This document shows positions 17,130 through 25,299 of a DNA stretch of 64,000 nucleotides, one piece after another. Position 1 is the stretch's first letter. Every line of letters begins with the position of its first letter. The notes beneath the pieces were generated by a model. The model did not search any database. It was not told the origin of the DNA and saw only the letters and a program-made list of their open reading frames with translations. Source of the DNA: Polaromonas sp. A23 (GTDB lineage Bacteria; Pseudomonadota; Gammaproteobacteria; Burkholderiales; Burkholderiaceae_C). The stretch is taken from the NCBI RefSeq assembly GCF_002001015.1, contig NZ_MUNO01000006.1, forward strand, positions 124,001-188,000, written 5' to 3'. Made by a program: the position numbers and the translations under genes.

Positions 17130-17519
17130 ATGCCACTAGCCCGTATTTCAGTGCCCGAACACCTTTCGCAAGAACAAGTCAGGGCGCTTGCGGATGCCGT
17201 TCACGAGGGACTGGTTGAAACCTGTAAGGTGCCCGCCGATGACCGCTTCCAGCTCATCTCGCGGTTTCAGCCCAGCGCGATGATCCTGAACCCCACCTTT
17301 CCGGATGTGATGCGCACGCCGGACGCATCGATCGTGGAAATTACTTTCCTGGGGGGTCGTAGTGACGATCAAAAGCGCAAGCTGTATGGCTACGTGGTTG
17401 AAAAGGCGGTGGCAGCAGGCTTTGTTCCGGACGACATCATGATCACGTTGACGGAAAACTCGCCCATAGACTGGTCGCTGGGTTGCGGCCGGGCGTATGA
17501 CGGTCATTCGGCACAGTAG
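17130..17519 (+). CDS. tautomerase family protein (Tautomerase_2-like)
   Basis: 129 aa. After removal of Met the N-terminal residue is Pro (MPLARISVPEHLSQEQ), the catalytic base of the 4-oxalocrotonate tautomerase superfamily. The longer chain and FQLISRFQPSAMILNPTF, FLGGRSDDQKRKLY, and ENSPIDWSLGCGRA fit the double-length Tautomerase_2 group, which includes hypothetical tautomerases and dehalogenase-like enzymes. The substrate is unknown. Divergent from a LysR gene, its likely regulator. GGAG lies 8 bp before the ATG. Confidence 0.87.
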   Translation: MPLARISVPEHLSQEQVRALADAVHEGLVETCKVPADDRFQLISRFQPSAMILNPTFPDVMRTPDASIVEITFLGGRSDDQKRKLYGYVVEKAVAAGFVPDDIMITLTENSPIDWSLGCGRAYDGHSAQ

Positions 17520-17605
17520 CTGCCGGCGCTGCATGCGGATAGATCGGTACGGGTGGATACGCCTGAAGTGGCCGTTTTAAAAAATATTCAGCACAAATGG
17601 TTATG

Positions 17606-17651
17606 AGCCCTTTATGCGCGGGCGCAAGCAGCTATCAATAAGGTAGCAAAT
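17606..17651 (+). repeat. dispersed AGCCCTT/CGGGCGCAAGCAGCTAT element, good copy
   Basis: AGCCCTTTATGCG, CGGGCGCAAGCAGCTATC, GGTAGCAAAT: close to the consensus I derive from all copies. It lies in the convergent gap between the tautomerase and the FMN glutamate-synthase-like gene. Confidence 0.8.
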
Positions 17652-17670
17652 CAGACCTGAAGCCGGGAAC

Positions 17671-19338
17671 TCAGGCAGCGCTTGGCAAGGGGCGGGAGGG
17701 GCTGGAAGCTTTTTCCGGCGGTGGGGTCACCGCAAAGCTGTGCGCGCTGGCCAGCGGCCAGTAAAGCTTGAAGACCTGGTGCTGGCTGTCCAGGTCGTTC
17801 AACAGCGAGCCTTCCTTCACATGCATCACCAAGTTTGACAGCAAGCGCACCTCGGTGTCATTGATGCGCCGCACGATATGGTGCGCGGTGAGTTCGTTGG
17901 TGTGACGCAAGCCTGCCGCTTCCAGAATTTCCTTCAGTGCCTTGAGCGTGCTTTGGTGAAAGCGCCACACCCGCTCGGCCTTGTCGGGTACCACCAATGC
18001 CTGCTGGCGCGCCGGGTCCTGCGTGGTGACGCCTGTAGGGCACTTGCCTGTGTGGCAGGTTTGCGCCTGGATGCAGCCCAAGGCAAACATGAAGGCCCGC
18101 CCGGAGTTGCACCAGTCGGCACCCAGCGCCATCATGCGTGCAATGTCAAAGGCGCTGATGATCTTGCCGGCGCTGCCCAGGCTGATCTTGTTGCGCAGGC
18201 CCACGCCCAGCAGTGTGTTGTGCACCAGCAGCAGCCCTTCCTGTACCGGTGCGCCCACGTGGTCGGTGAATTCCAGTGGCGCGGCGCCGGTGCCACCCTC
18301 GGCCCCGTCGACCACGATGAAGTCCGGCGTGATGCCGGTTTCCAGCATGGCCTTGACCATGGCAAACCATTCCCACGGGTGGCCAATGCAAAACTTGAAG
18401 CCGGTGGGCTTGCCGCCCGAGAGTTCGCGCAGCCGGGCGATGAACTGCATCATCTCCACCGGCGTTGAAAACGCGCTGTGCGACGAGGGCGAGATGCAGT
18501 CCTTGCCTACCGGCACGCCGCGCGCTGCCGCAATCTCGGGCGTCACCTTGGCGCCCGGCAAGATGCCGCCGTGCCCGGGTTTGGCGCCCTGGCTCAGCTT
18601 GAGTTCAATCATCCTGACCTGCGGATGGCTCGCGTTGAGCGTGAAGCGTTCAGCGCTGAAACTGCCGTCATCGTTGCGGCAGCCGAAATAGCCCGAGCCG
18701 ATTTCCCAGATCAGGTCGCCGCCGTGCACACGATGGTGTTGCGAGATGGACCCTTCGCCCGTGTCGTGCGCAAAGCCGCCACGTTTGGCGCCACTGTTGA
18801 GCGCCAGGATGGCAGGCGCCGACAGGGAGCCGAAACTCATGGCCGAGATATTGAAGATGCTGGCGCTGTAGGGCTGGGCCGCTTTCGGGCCGATAGTGAT
18901 GCGGAAGTCGTGCGAGGCAATGTGTGTAGGTTGCACCGAATGGTTGATCCATTCGTAGCCATGCTGGCTCACGTCCAGCTGCGTGCCGAAAGGCCGGTTG
19001 TCCAGCTCGCCCTTGGCGCGCTGGTACACCAAAGAACGCTGCGAGCGGGAAAAGGGCGCGGCCTCCGCGTCGCTTTCAATGAAGTACTGGCGCATCTCCG
19101 GACGTATGAACTCCAGGATGAAACGCAGGTGGCCTATCACCGGGTAGTTGCGAAGAATGGAGCTTTTGGTCTGCCGGATGTCGTGCAAGCCCACGCTCGC
19201 AGGCACACCAAACAGCAACAGCGCCGGCCAGCCGTGGCCTGAAATCAGCAGCGCAGCCAGGCTAACCATAAAGCCAGCCAGGCACAGGGCGAGAGCCATG
19301 TAGCGGACTGGGTACACAGCGTTCAGACGGTCGAGCAT
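17671..19338 (-). CDS. FMN-binding glutamate synthase family protein with N-terminal membrane anchor
   Basis: 555 aa. Two predicted membrane helices at the N-terminus (about 10-32 and 36-50), then the FMN-binding TIM barrel of glutamate synthase large subunits: FNISAMSFGSLSAPAILALN, GEGSISQHH, KLSQGAKPGHGGILPG, VDGAEGGTGAAP, ALGADWCNSGRAFMFALGCIQAQTCHTGKCPTGVTTQD with the cysteine cluster. It lacks the glutamine amidotransferase and GXGXG domains, so it is not a complete GltB. The physiological reaction of these stand-alone proteins is not established. Confidence 0.9.
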   Translation of the reverse strand: MLDRLNAVYPVRYMALALCLAGFMVSLAALLISGHGWPALLLFGVPASVGLHDIRQTKSSILRNYPVIGHLRFILEFIRPEMRQYFIESDAEAAPFSRSQRSLVYQRAKGELDNRPFGTQLDVSQHGYEWINHSVQPTHIASHDFRITIGPKAAQPYSASIFNISAMSFGSLSAPAILALNSGAKRGGFAHDTGEGSISQHHRVHGGDLIWEIGSGYFGCRNDDGSFSAERFTLNASHPQVRMIELKLSQGAKPGHGGILPGAKVTPEIAAARGVPVGKDCISPSSHSAFSTPVEMMQFIARLRELSGGKPTGFKFCIGHPWEWFAMVKAMLETGITPDFIVVDGAEGGTGAAPLEFTDHVGAPVQEGLLLVHNTLLGVGLRNKISLGSAGKIISAFDIARMMALGADWCNSGRAFMFALGCIQAQTCHTGKCPTGVTTQDPARQQALVVPDKAERVWRFHQSTLKALKEILEAAGLRHTNELTAHHIVRRINDTEVRLLSNLVMHVKEGSLLNDLDSQHQVFKLYWPLASAHSFAVTPPPEKASSPSRPLPSAA

Positions 19339-19425
19339 ACGGGTCTCCGCAATGGTTGGGCGCAGGGCCCTGGGGGCCTGAGGCTACACTGCCAATCATA
19401 CGAGTTAAAACGCCACGGACACCCC

Positions 19426-20253
19426 ATGACAGACGCACTTTCCCCACCCGGCGCCCCTTTTCCGGGCGCCTTGGCTCCCGAAGATTTCGAGACGCTGGAT
19501 GACATCCTCGACGACCTGCGCAGCCGCGAGGAAGAAACGCCGCAGTGGGAGTTCTGCGAGGGCTTCATGGCCGCGCTGGCCTGCACCCGACGTGAAATCC
19601 CGTCAGAAGAATTCATGGCCGTGCTGCTCGACTTCGAGGGTGCCGAAGACCTGGCCGCCGCCAGGCAATTGTTTGCCAGCGAGGAGCAGCGCGCGCAGTT
19701 CATGGATTTGTGGACGCGCCGCTACCAGGACATCTGCCGCGCACTGGATGAAGACGTAAAAAGCCTGCAGGACGAACGCGCTTTTTACCCACAGGTCGGC
19801 GACATGCGCGGCATGCTGGCCCAACTGCCAGAAGAAGAACGCAAAGACATCGACATGGCCAGCGTGCCCTCGTTTGCGCAGGTCTGGGCGCTGGGTTTCA
19901 TGTACGCCGTCGAGTCCTGGCCCGATGAGTGGGCCTTGTCACGCCAGGAAGCCAAGGACAAGCAGGCCGTCGACGCACTCGACACAGCGCTGGGCGCCAT
20001 CATCGAGCTGACCGAAGACGACCCGGGCCCGATGGAAATGCCCATGCTGGGCGAAGACGCCGCGCCCAGTGCCAGCGAAACGCGGCTTGAACAATTCGGC
20101 GAAGCGCTGTGGGCGGTGTACGACTTGCGCGGTTTCTGGCGCAGCTTTGGCGCCAAAGTGGCCACGGTGCACAAAGAAGCCGCGCCTGGCCGCAATGATT
20201 TATGCCCTTGTGGCAGCGGCAAGAAATACAAGAAGTGTCATGGGGCGGGTTAA
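19426..20253 (+). CDS. UPF0149 family protein with C-terminal SEC-C motif
   Basis: 275 aa. UPF0149/YgfB-like helical domain in roughly residues 20-200, and a C-terminal SEC-C zinc motif GRNDLCPCGSGKKYKKCHG (CxCx8CH). SEC-C motifs resemble the SecA C-terminal zinc finger and often mediate protein or ribosome binding. The function of this combination is unknown. TACACT around 19384, upstream of the ATG, is a possible -10. Confidence 0.9.
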   Translation: MTDALSPPGAPFPGALAPEDFETLDDILDDLRSREEETPQWEFCEGFMAALACTRREIPSEEFMAVLLDFEGAEDLAAARQLFASEEQRAQFMDLWTRRYQDICRALDEDVKSLQDERAFYPQVGDMRGMLAQLPEEERKDIDMASVPSFAQVWALGFMYAVESWPDEWALSRQEAKDKQAVDALDTALGAIIELTEDDPGPMEMPMLGEDAAPSASETRLEQFGEALWAVYDLRGFWRSFGAKVATVHKEAAPGRNDLCPCGSGKKYKKCHGAG

Positions 20254-20263
20254 AACTTGGGCT

Positions 20264-20659
20264 TCAGCTGAGGGGTGAATGGCAGGCCACACAAAGCTTG
20301 TTTCCATCAGGATCCCGGAAGTACGCGCCATAGTAGTTCTCGTGGTACTCGGGCCTCAGACCTGGCAACCCCTCTGACGTGCCGCCATGGGCGAGAGCGA
20401 TGCTGAAGGCTTGATCTACGGCGGCCCGGGTTTCTGCGAGGAACGCAACCATGTTGCCGTTACCTGGCTCGGGTGCAAGGCTGTCGTATGGCTTGCCGAT
20501 CAGGAAAAGGGGCCTCGGACCGGGATTGGATTGCCAGCCCGCCCATGGTCGGCTTCTATCGCAGAAGCGAGCCTGGATGCCGAGTGCTTCCATCAACGGG
20601 TTGTAGAACGCAAGTCCGCGATCAAAATCGCTAACGCCGACGAAGACATGTGAGAACAC
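20264..20659 (-). CDS. VOC (glyoxalase/bleomycin resistance) family protein
   Basis: 131 aa. Two beta-alpha-beta-beta-beta units: FSHVFVGVSDFDRGLAFYNPLMEALG at the N-terminus and AYFRDPDGNKLCVACH at the C-terminus, with metal-type His near residue 3 and the C-terminal Glu position replaced in NKLCV. The start is set at GTG 20659 because GGAGG lies five bases upstream; a longer frame has no such site. VOC members include dioxygenases, isomerases and drug-binding proteins; this one cannot be assigned. It is the first of five minus-strand accessory genes. Confidence 0.85.
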   Translation of the reverse strand: MFSHVFVGVSDFDRGLAFYNPLMEALGIQARFCDRSRPWAGWQSNPGPRPLFLIGKPYDSLAPEPGNGNMVAFLAETRAAVDQAFSIALAHGGTSEGLPGLRPEYHENYYGAYFRDPDGNKLCVACHSPLS

Positions 20660-20857
20660 GGTTACCTCCGAGGTGAATCTTATGACGCCCAACGCCTGAA
20701 TTAGCGCGGGCGTCCGCGTTAACTGGCATCCTGAAGCGCATCTTGAGCAAGGGCGATGACGAGCGGTACACGGTGGTCATTCTCTTCCTCTGGAAGCGCC
20801 GACGGACCACGAGAGCAGCTTGTGGTGGCCCGTTTGACCGCCTGGTTAACCTGCACT

Positions 20858-21280
20858 TTAGATGCAGTAGACATGTGGTCCCTCGGTGCCGTTTGACCAC
20901 CATGCTTCGATCTCTGGGAAGCATGAAATCAGATGGTCTACCACTTCGTCGGGCGTGTACCTAAACTGACCAGTTCGGAGGATCTCCAGCCAAGGCTTGC
21001 GGAGGTTGAACCAACAACTCATTGGACCGCCCCTCTTGCGCTGCAGGCGACCACGCTTCGTTCGGGTGAGTACGTTCGCTCCCTCAGGGAGGTTGAAATT
21101 GAGAACGAAATAAGGACGGTGGTATTTGTCCCACTGAATCTCAAACTCGTATGCAATGTCGCCGTCACTCTTGCGAAAAGTCGTAAACAGCGAGTTGCCG
21201 GATTTGACGCGTGCAAATCCCCGGTCTTCTGCGAAAGGGTAGAACCTTTCCTTGATGGTCTCGCGCAGTGGATGAGGCAT
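20858..21280 (-). CDS. hypothetical protein, DUF4304-like
   Basis: 140 aa. Not firmly recognised. It begins MPHPLRETIKERFYPFAEDRGFAR, followed by FEIQWDKYHRPYFVLNFNL and C-terminal EIEAWWSNGTEGPHVYCI; this resembles DUF4304-type proteins in length and in the N-terminal helix plus beta pattern. No catalytic motif or membrane span. ATG 21280 has GGAA upstream; ATG 21310 would add ten residues and has no site. It lies between the VOC gene and repeat copy A in the accessory block. Confidence 0.65.
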   Translation of the reverse strand: MPHPLRETIKERFYPFAEDRGFARVKSGNSLFTTFRKSDGDIAYEFEIQWDKYHRPYFVLNFNLPEGANVLTRTKRGRLQRKRGGPMSCWFNLRKPWLEILRTGQFRYTPDEVVDHLISCFPEIEAWWSNGTEGPHVYCI

Positions 21281-21342
21281 TGTTTTCCGGCCGGCAAATT
21301 GCTTGAGCATTAAACCATTCGGTCCATGACGTACTTGTTAAA

Positions 21343-21540
21343 TTTTTACCGCAACGCACCGCAAATTCATGCAGGGATGAAAATTTTGCGAAACACCGCA
21401 AAATGCCTTTTTTCGCCTCTGAAACGCGATACGGAAAAAGATCGGAGTATTTCAGGCTGTTGGCCCAATAAGTACGGGCGCCAATAGCTATCTAATTCAT
21501 AGCAAATTGCCGCGGCCCACGGTACTCACTCCGGGGTACT
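21343..21540 (+). repeat. ~200-bp imperfect direct repeat, copy A
   Basis: Homologous to 23553-23748 in the same orientation. The best part, 21455-21509, matches 23664-23718 at 49 of 55 bases. Upstream parts match with gaps: AAATTCATGCAGG versus AAATTCATACAGC, AATTTTGCGAAACACCGCAAA versus AATTTTGTGAAACATCGCAAA. It contains a copy of the dispersed CGGGCGC/AGCTATC element at its right end and stops next to the GFA gene stop codon. Confidence 0.85.
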
Positions 21541-21542
21541 GC

Positions 21543-21947
21543 CTACAGGTGCCGCGTCTCCGCGGGCTCCGTCCACCAGCTGTTGTCCCGCCCGTTGAAG
21601 AACTTGACAGGCGCTTGCAGGAGTTCTTCGGGGGACGCATCGTCGAGTGTGCCCACCTGGATGGAGACATAGTCTCCGCCGATCTGTTCGATGTATCCGC
21701 GGCCAAACGGGCGAACACCGCAATGTTTGCAGAACAGGTGATGCGCACTCTTTGTTCCAAACTGGTAGTCGCTCAGATCGGACTCGCCGGAAAGCAGGCG
21801 GAAATCTGCGGGCTTGATAGTGACGCCCCAGTTCCTCGTCTTGGTACAGATTGAGCAATTGCACTTTCCGGTGCCGGTACTCAGATCGAGGTCTGCCTCG
21901 TAGCGTACTGCGCCGCAGTGGCAACTGCCGTGGTAGGTTTTCTTCAT
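21543..21947 (-). CDS. GFA family (CENP-V/glutathione-dependent formaldehyde-activating type) protein
   Basis: 134-aa zinc-binding protein with the GFA cysteine pattern: [11 protein letters not shown] (Cys9, Cys11), CNCSICTK, and [14 protein letters not shown]. The ATG at 21947 follows CGGAG, and the frame upstream of it is not protein-like. Family members are annotated as S-(hydroxymethyl)glutathione synthase-like, but most, including this one, have no demonstrated activity. Part of the minus-strand accessory block, directly upstream of repeat copy A. Confidence 0.88.
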   Translation of the reverse strand: MKKTYHGSCHCGAVRYEADLDLSTGTGKCNCSICTKTRNWGVTIKPADFRLLSGESDLSDYQFGTKSAHHLFCKHCGVRPFGRGYIEQIGGDYVSIQVGTLDDASPEELLQAPVKFFNGRDNSWWTEPAETRHL

Positions 21948-22184
21948 GCATTTGCTCCGTAGTGAGAGGGACAAATCTTGAATGATGCCCAACGGAATTT
22001 ACACCGTCAATCCCACTTGCAGCGCAACACATGCAGTCATGTTCAACTGCGAACGGAGGGTGTCAGCAGACCGCGCAAAGGTGGAATTGGGCAGTCCCAC
22101 CATTGTTTTCACTTCCAGTGATCGACAAGAATCCGAGTGGCACGCACCCCGTTTGAAATCATTTGCTGCCGACGGAGCGTGGAC

Positions 22185-22721
22185 TCAGCGCTGCGTGGGC
22201 CGCTGTCGCATCAAACGGGATTTCGCCGAGAACAGGAGTGCGCGGGAATACAGCTTGTGAAAGCCAAGCAGCAAGCGAAAGGTCAAGCCCAAGCCGGGTG
22301 TTTGGGCGCCGTCCCTTGCGACACGCGCTGGCACCACAGCGGACCCAAAGTACAAGCGCGTGCCTGCGGAGTTTTCGCCTTCCATAGGGATGACCATCAA
22401 CCATGAACGTGTGCGCCCTTGAAAGTCGCACATGAGCAACTGATCTTCACGCCGGTCCTCAACGCTCCACGCGGCAAACGAATCAAGTGTTTCTGAAGCC
22501 AGTTGGCTGGCCTGCGCGTCCGTCGAGGGTTTCGAAACGAGCCGTGCAAGAAGCAGCCTCTCAAGCTTGAACAAGGGAGTTGTGTAAAAGGCCTCGACAT
22601 ACTCGGCCTGGGAAATGTGTCGCGCCATCTCCGTGACGTAGCAATCCGCGTGCGCTTCTCCGTGCTGATATTTGCTCAGAAGGGCTCCGTGCGGGAGTTC
22701 AGATCGGTGAATGGATGGCAT
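22185..22721 (-). CDS. hypothetical protein, unrecognised
   Basis: 178 aa from ATG 22721 (MPSIHRSELP); the frame stays open upstream for 32 more codons of less protein-like sequence. I recognise no named family. It is soluble, with segments ADCYVTEMARHISQAEYVEAFYTT, LFKLERLLLARLVSKP, DQLLMCDFQGRTRSWLM and TRLYFGSAVVP, suggesting an alpha/beta fold with a small-molecule or catalytic pocket, but no motif decides it. Lies between the GFA gene and a membrane protein on the same strand, in visibly lower-GC DNA. Confidence 0.6.
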   Translation of the reverse strand: MPSIHRSELPHGALLSKYQHGEAHADCYVTEMARHISQAEYVEAFYTTPLFKLERLLLARLVSKPSTDAQASQLASETLDSFAAWSVEDRREDQLLMCDFQGRTRSWLMVIPMEGENSAGTRLYFGSAVVPARVARDGAQTPGLGLTFRLLLGFHKLYSRALLFSAKSRLMRQRPTQR

Positions 22722-22840
22722 TTGTTGTGTGTTTGGAGTATGACGCTTCACGTTCGAGATAAGCAGCAAACAACGGCGATATCGACGTAGCAGAAGTGAG
22801 CAATTGACGCTCGCCATTGCTTGTTCGGTTGATTGACGGA

Positions 22841-23452
22841 TTAGCTAGTACGCGGATCGGAAAGTGCATGAACTTGGCCTGACCTAGTCTCGTTCGAGGC
22901 GATATAGCGCTGTTGTTCGGCCGACCAATTGAAATAGATGGCTGCATCGCGTGAGATTGCGGACCCGAATGGACTATCTTTTACTTCGAGTTCGACGCTG
23001 CACAAAGAAACCAAGGAGGACTGACCAACCAGCTTGGCCACGAGCTCCAGCGTGTAGGTACCAGCTGAAAACAAGAAGAGAGGTGTGCGGTTGATCGGGT
23101 TGAAATGATGATTGGTGGCAAGGCCTGACTCTGGGATGAAGAGCCCACTACCGCGAATGAGATCTTTGTCACCATAGCCCCAGAACGAAAACTCAGCGGT
23201 CCTTGAACCTTCTCGGACGCGGAGGAAGAGACTCTCAATAACTTGGCCTCGTTTGCCCGTGCTGAAAATAAGTGTTCGCAGAAAGACTTTTGCCCATGGC
23301 TCCTTGCCGACCGAAAAGTCGTAGCTGAATGACACGAAGGAAGGGTGTGTACTCCGGACAGTGCCGCGCCTGAATATGGTGAACCAAGCGGTGAACAGCG
23401 AGACCAGCAGCGCAATGACCGACACAGCAGGCGAAATATCGGCGAAGGTCAT
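22841..23452 (-). CDS. hypothetical membrane-anchored protein
   Basis: 203 aa. One N-terminal transmembrane helix (about residues 8-27, SPAVSVIALLVSLFTAWFTIF) followed by a soluble, beta-rich domain with short patches such as GKRGQVIESLFLRVREG, FSFWGYGD and GTYTLELVAKLVG. I recognise no family. The topology (short N-terminus, helix, extended beta domain) suggests an anchored immunoglobulin-like or jellyroll domain, which is inference. It is the last gene before repeat copy B. Confidence 0.6.
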   Translation of the reverse strand: MTFADISPAVSVIALLVSLFTAWFTIFRRGTVRSTHPSFVSFSYDFSVGKEPWAKVFLRTLIFSTGKRGQVIESLFLRVREGSRTAEFSFWGYGDKDLIRGSGLFIPESGLATNHHFNPINRTPLFLFSAGTYTLELVAKLVGQSSLVSLCSVELEVKDSPFGSAISRDAAIYFNWSAEQQRYIASNETRSGQVHALSDPRTS

Positions 23453-23552
23453 GTGATTGCTAGCTGAATTTAGACCACAAAATCTGCAGCATAACTTGGC
23501 TACTACGGTTTAACCTGGGCATCAAAATCTCCTACAAGTGACGTGATTGTTC

Positions 23553-23748
23553 AGTTGTACTGCAATACGCTGAAAATTCATACAGCCATAGAATTTTGTG
23601 AAACATCGCAAATTTCCTTTTTGCTCTCTGGCGCGCAGGCTGGGCACATTGCCGAGTGCTTTTGGCTGTTGGCCCAATGAATACGGGCGCCAACAGCTAT
23701 CCAATTGGTAGCAAATTGAGGCAGGCCATGGGACTCACTTCGGAACTT
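23553..23748 (+). repeat. ~200-bp imperfect direct repeat, copy B
   Basis: Second copy of the repeat at 21343-21540, ending at the GNAT gene stop codon just as copy A ends at the GFA gene stop. The two copies enclose the GFA gene and two unrecognised genes (about 2.2 kb from repeat to repeat). Confidence 0.85.
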
Positions 23749-23750
23749 TG

Positions 23751-24212
23751 TCAAACATCATGCGAATAAACGATGAAGCCCAGGTGTTGGGCCACCTTGT
23801 CATACAACAGCCGGCCGGCGGAGTTGGTGGTGTGGGTTTGCCAGTACACGCGTTTGATGTGTGCAGCCTTCGCCTGCTCGTACACACCTTCGATCAACGC
23901 GCGACCGACGCCCTTGCCGCGCGCGGCCGGGTCGGTGAACAGGTCCTGCAGGTAGCAGGTGAGTTCAAAGCGGGTGGTGCTGCGGTGGTACAGGTAGTGG
24001 GTGATTCCCAGCAGCTTGCCGTCACGCTCGGCCACCAGGGCGAAGACGGGTTCGGCCGGATCAAAAAAGCGCTGCCAGGTGGCTTGCGTGATTTCGGGCG
24101 CAAGTGCGGTCTCGTCCTTGCGGCCATAAAAAGCGTTGTAGCCGTCCCAGAGCGGCACCCAGGCCTGGAAGTCGGTTTGTTCAATCGGACGTATGCGAAG
24201 AGGAGTAGTCAT
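23751..24212 (-). CDS. GNAT family N-acetyltransferase
   Basis: 153 aa. N-terminal IRPIEQTDFQAWVPLWDGY, acetyl-CoA loop DPAARGKGVGRALIEGVY (Q/RxxGxG/A type) around residues 92-109, and C-terminal RVYWQTHTTNSAGRLLYDKV. It transfers an acetyl group from acetyl-CoA to an amine; the substrate is unknown. Start MTTPLRIRPIE. It is 20 bp downstream of the lipoprotein hydrolase gene on the same strand and may be the last gene of that run. Confidence 0.92.
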   Translation of the reverse strand: MTTPLRIRPIEQTDFQAWVPLWDGYNAFYGRKDETALAPEITQATWQRFFDPAEPVFALVAERDGKLLGITHYLYHRSTTRFELTCYLQDLFTDPAARGKGVGRALIEGVYEQAKAAHIKRVYWQTHTTNSAGRLLYDKVAQHLGFIVYSHDV

Positions 24213-24232
24213 TTTTGGAAAGGTGTTGAGGT

Positions 24233-25237
24233 TCAGTGCCGTGAGCGGGTCTTCACGGCATCCGGAGGCATCACTGTATCGTCCTGGTAGACCCGCGAGA
24301 GCAGCAGGCTGAAGGCGTACTGGCGCGCTGTTGGTGTGGCGCGGAGAATGCCCTCGTCCTGCAGGATTTTGATCAGTTTTGTCGGGGCCACGCGTTTGTC
24401 GCCAACGATCTCGACATGGCCCGCATCGACTTCCACCCGGCGCGCCCGCCTGTCGGTTTCGATCAGGGAGTTGCGCTGCTCCGCCAGCGAGAAAATCTCG
24501 TCACCCTCTGCGCAACGCCCGCCCTCTTCGCGCCTGCAGGTGCCGCGCTCGTTGGTGTCTATCTTCAGGTAGTTGGCGACTTGTTGCGCCAAGGCGCCGG
24601 GTTCGCGGATGAAGGGCGAGGAATAGGTGATGTCGGCCCACTTCGGGCCGGTCGCCAGATAGCAGCTCAGCGGCACCATGCCCAGCGTGAGCGGATAGAG
24701 CCAGCTCTTGCCGCAAGTCCTGGCCGACTCGATGCCGGCAAACGGCCCGGAGATGGTCACCAGGCGAACATCGATCGCGCGGCCGGAGGGTGCTGCGGAG
24801 GAAGGTTCTGTCATCGACCTGCGTGCGATCAGCGCGCCCTGGCTGTGGCCGATCACCGTGACGTGGGGAACGCTGGATTGCGCCGCGAGCTTGCTGACGG
24901 CGTGCCTCAGTGCGTCAGCGCCTTCGGTGAGTCTGGCGCGGTCGTCGTAGGTAAAGCAGGCCGACTGCTGGCCATGAAAAGCCAGCACCTGGGCCAGGGC
25001 CCGAAACTGGCCGGATGAACCGAAGCAGCCGTGCACCAGGATGTGGACCGGTTGGCTCGCGTCGAGGCGTAAGGTGCGGTCGGGGTTGTCTGTGCAAGGC
25101 CCCAGACCGGGGATGTTGAGGCTGATGTCAGATGAGGTCAGGCGTCCGGGCTCCAGGTCTCCGGCATGTATTCCGTCGTGCGAAGCGCAGCCGCCGAGCA
25201 GGCCCACCAGGGCAAGGAGAGTGGCAATACGGTTCAT
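24233..25237 (-). CDS. lipoprotein with alpha/beta hydrolase (lipase-like) fold
   Basis: 334 aa. Lipoprotein signal MNRIATLLALVGLLGGC with lipobox Cys17. The hydrolase core shows HILVHGCFGSSGQ near 65-76 (oxyanion loop) and nucleophile Ser132 in VIGHSQGALIARR; the catalytic His is probably in VDAGHVEIVG. TISGPFAGIESARTCG resembles esterase/lipase lid regions. Length and motifs fit a secreted triacylglycerol-lipase-like or PGAP1-like hydrolase; the substrate is unknown. ATG 25237 is chosen for the lipobox; upstream codons are not signal-like. Confidence 0.82.
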   Translation of the reverse strand: MNRIATLLALVGLLGGCASHDGIHAGDLEPGRLTSSDISLNIPGLGPCTDNPDRTLRLDASQPVHILVHGCFGSSGQFRALAQVLAFHGQQSACFTYDDRARLTEGADALRHAVSKLAAQSSVPHVTVIGHSQGALIARRSMTEPSSAAPSGRAIDVRLVTISGPFAGIESARTCGKSWLYPLTLGMVPLSCYLATGPKWADITYSSPFIREPGALAQQVANYLKIDTNERGTCRREEGGRCAEGDEIFSLAEQRNSLIETDRRARRVEVDAGHVEIVGDKRVAPTKLIKILQDEGILRATPTARQYAFSLLLSRVYQDDTVMPPDAVKTRSRH

Positions 25238-25299
25238 GGGCAGTCCTAAAAAATGCGCTTTGCTGAAGTCAAGCCTTGAGGTACAGGCAAGGTCAGGTT

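Noticed and set aside
20686..20735. Possible integron attC site (CGCCCAACGCCTGAATTAGC, then CGCGGGCGTCCGCG)
   Set aside because: The left half resembles some attC sites, but no matching GTTRGGC right half was found at a normal distance, and no integrase is present.
20693..20964. Short ORFs in the gap between the VOC and DUF4304-like genes
   Set aside because: No ribosome site and no recognisable sequence; they overlap on both strands.
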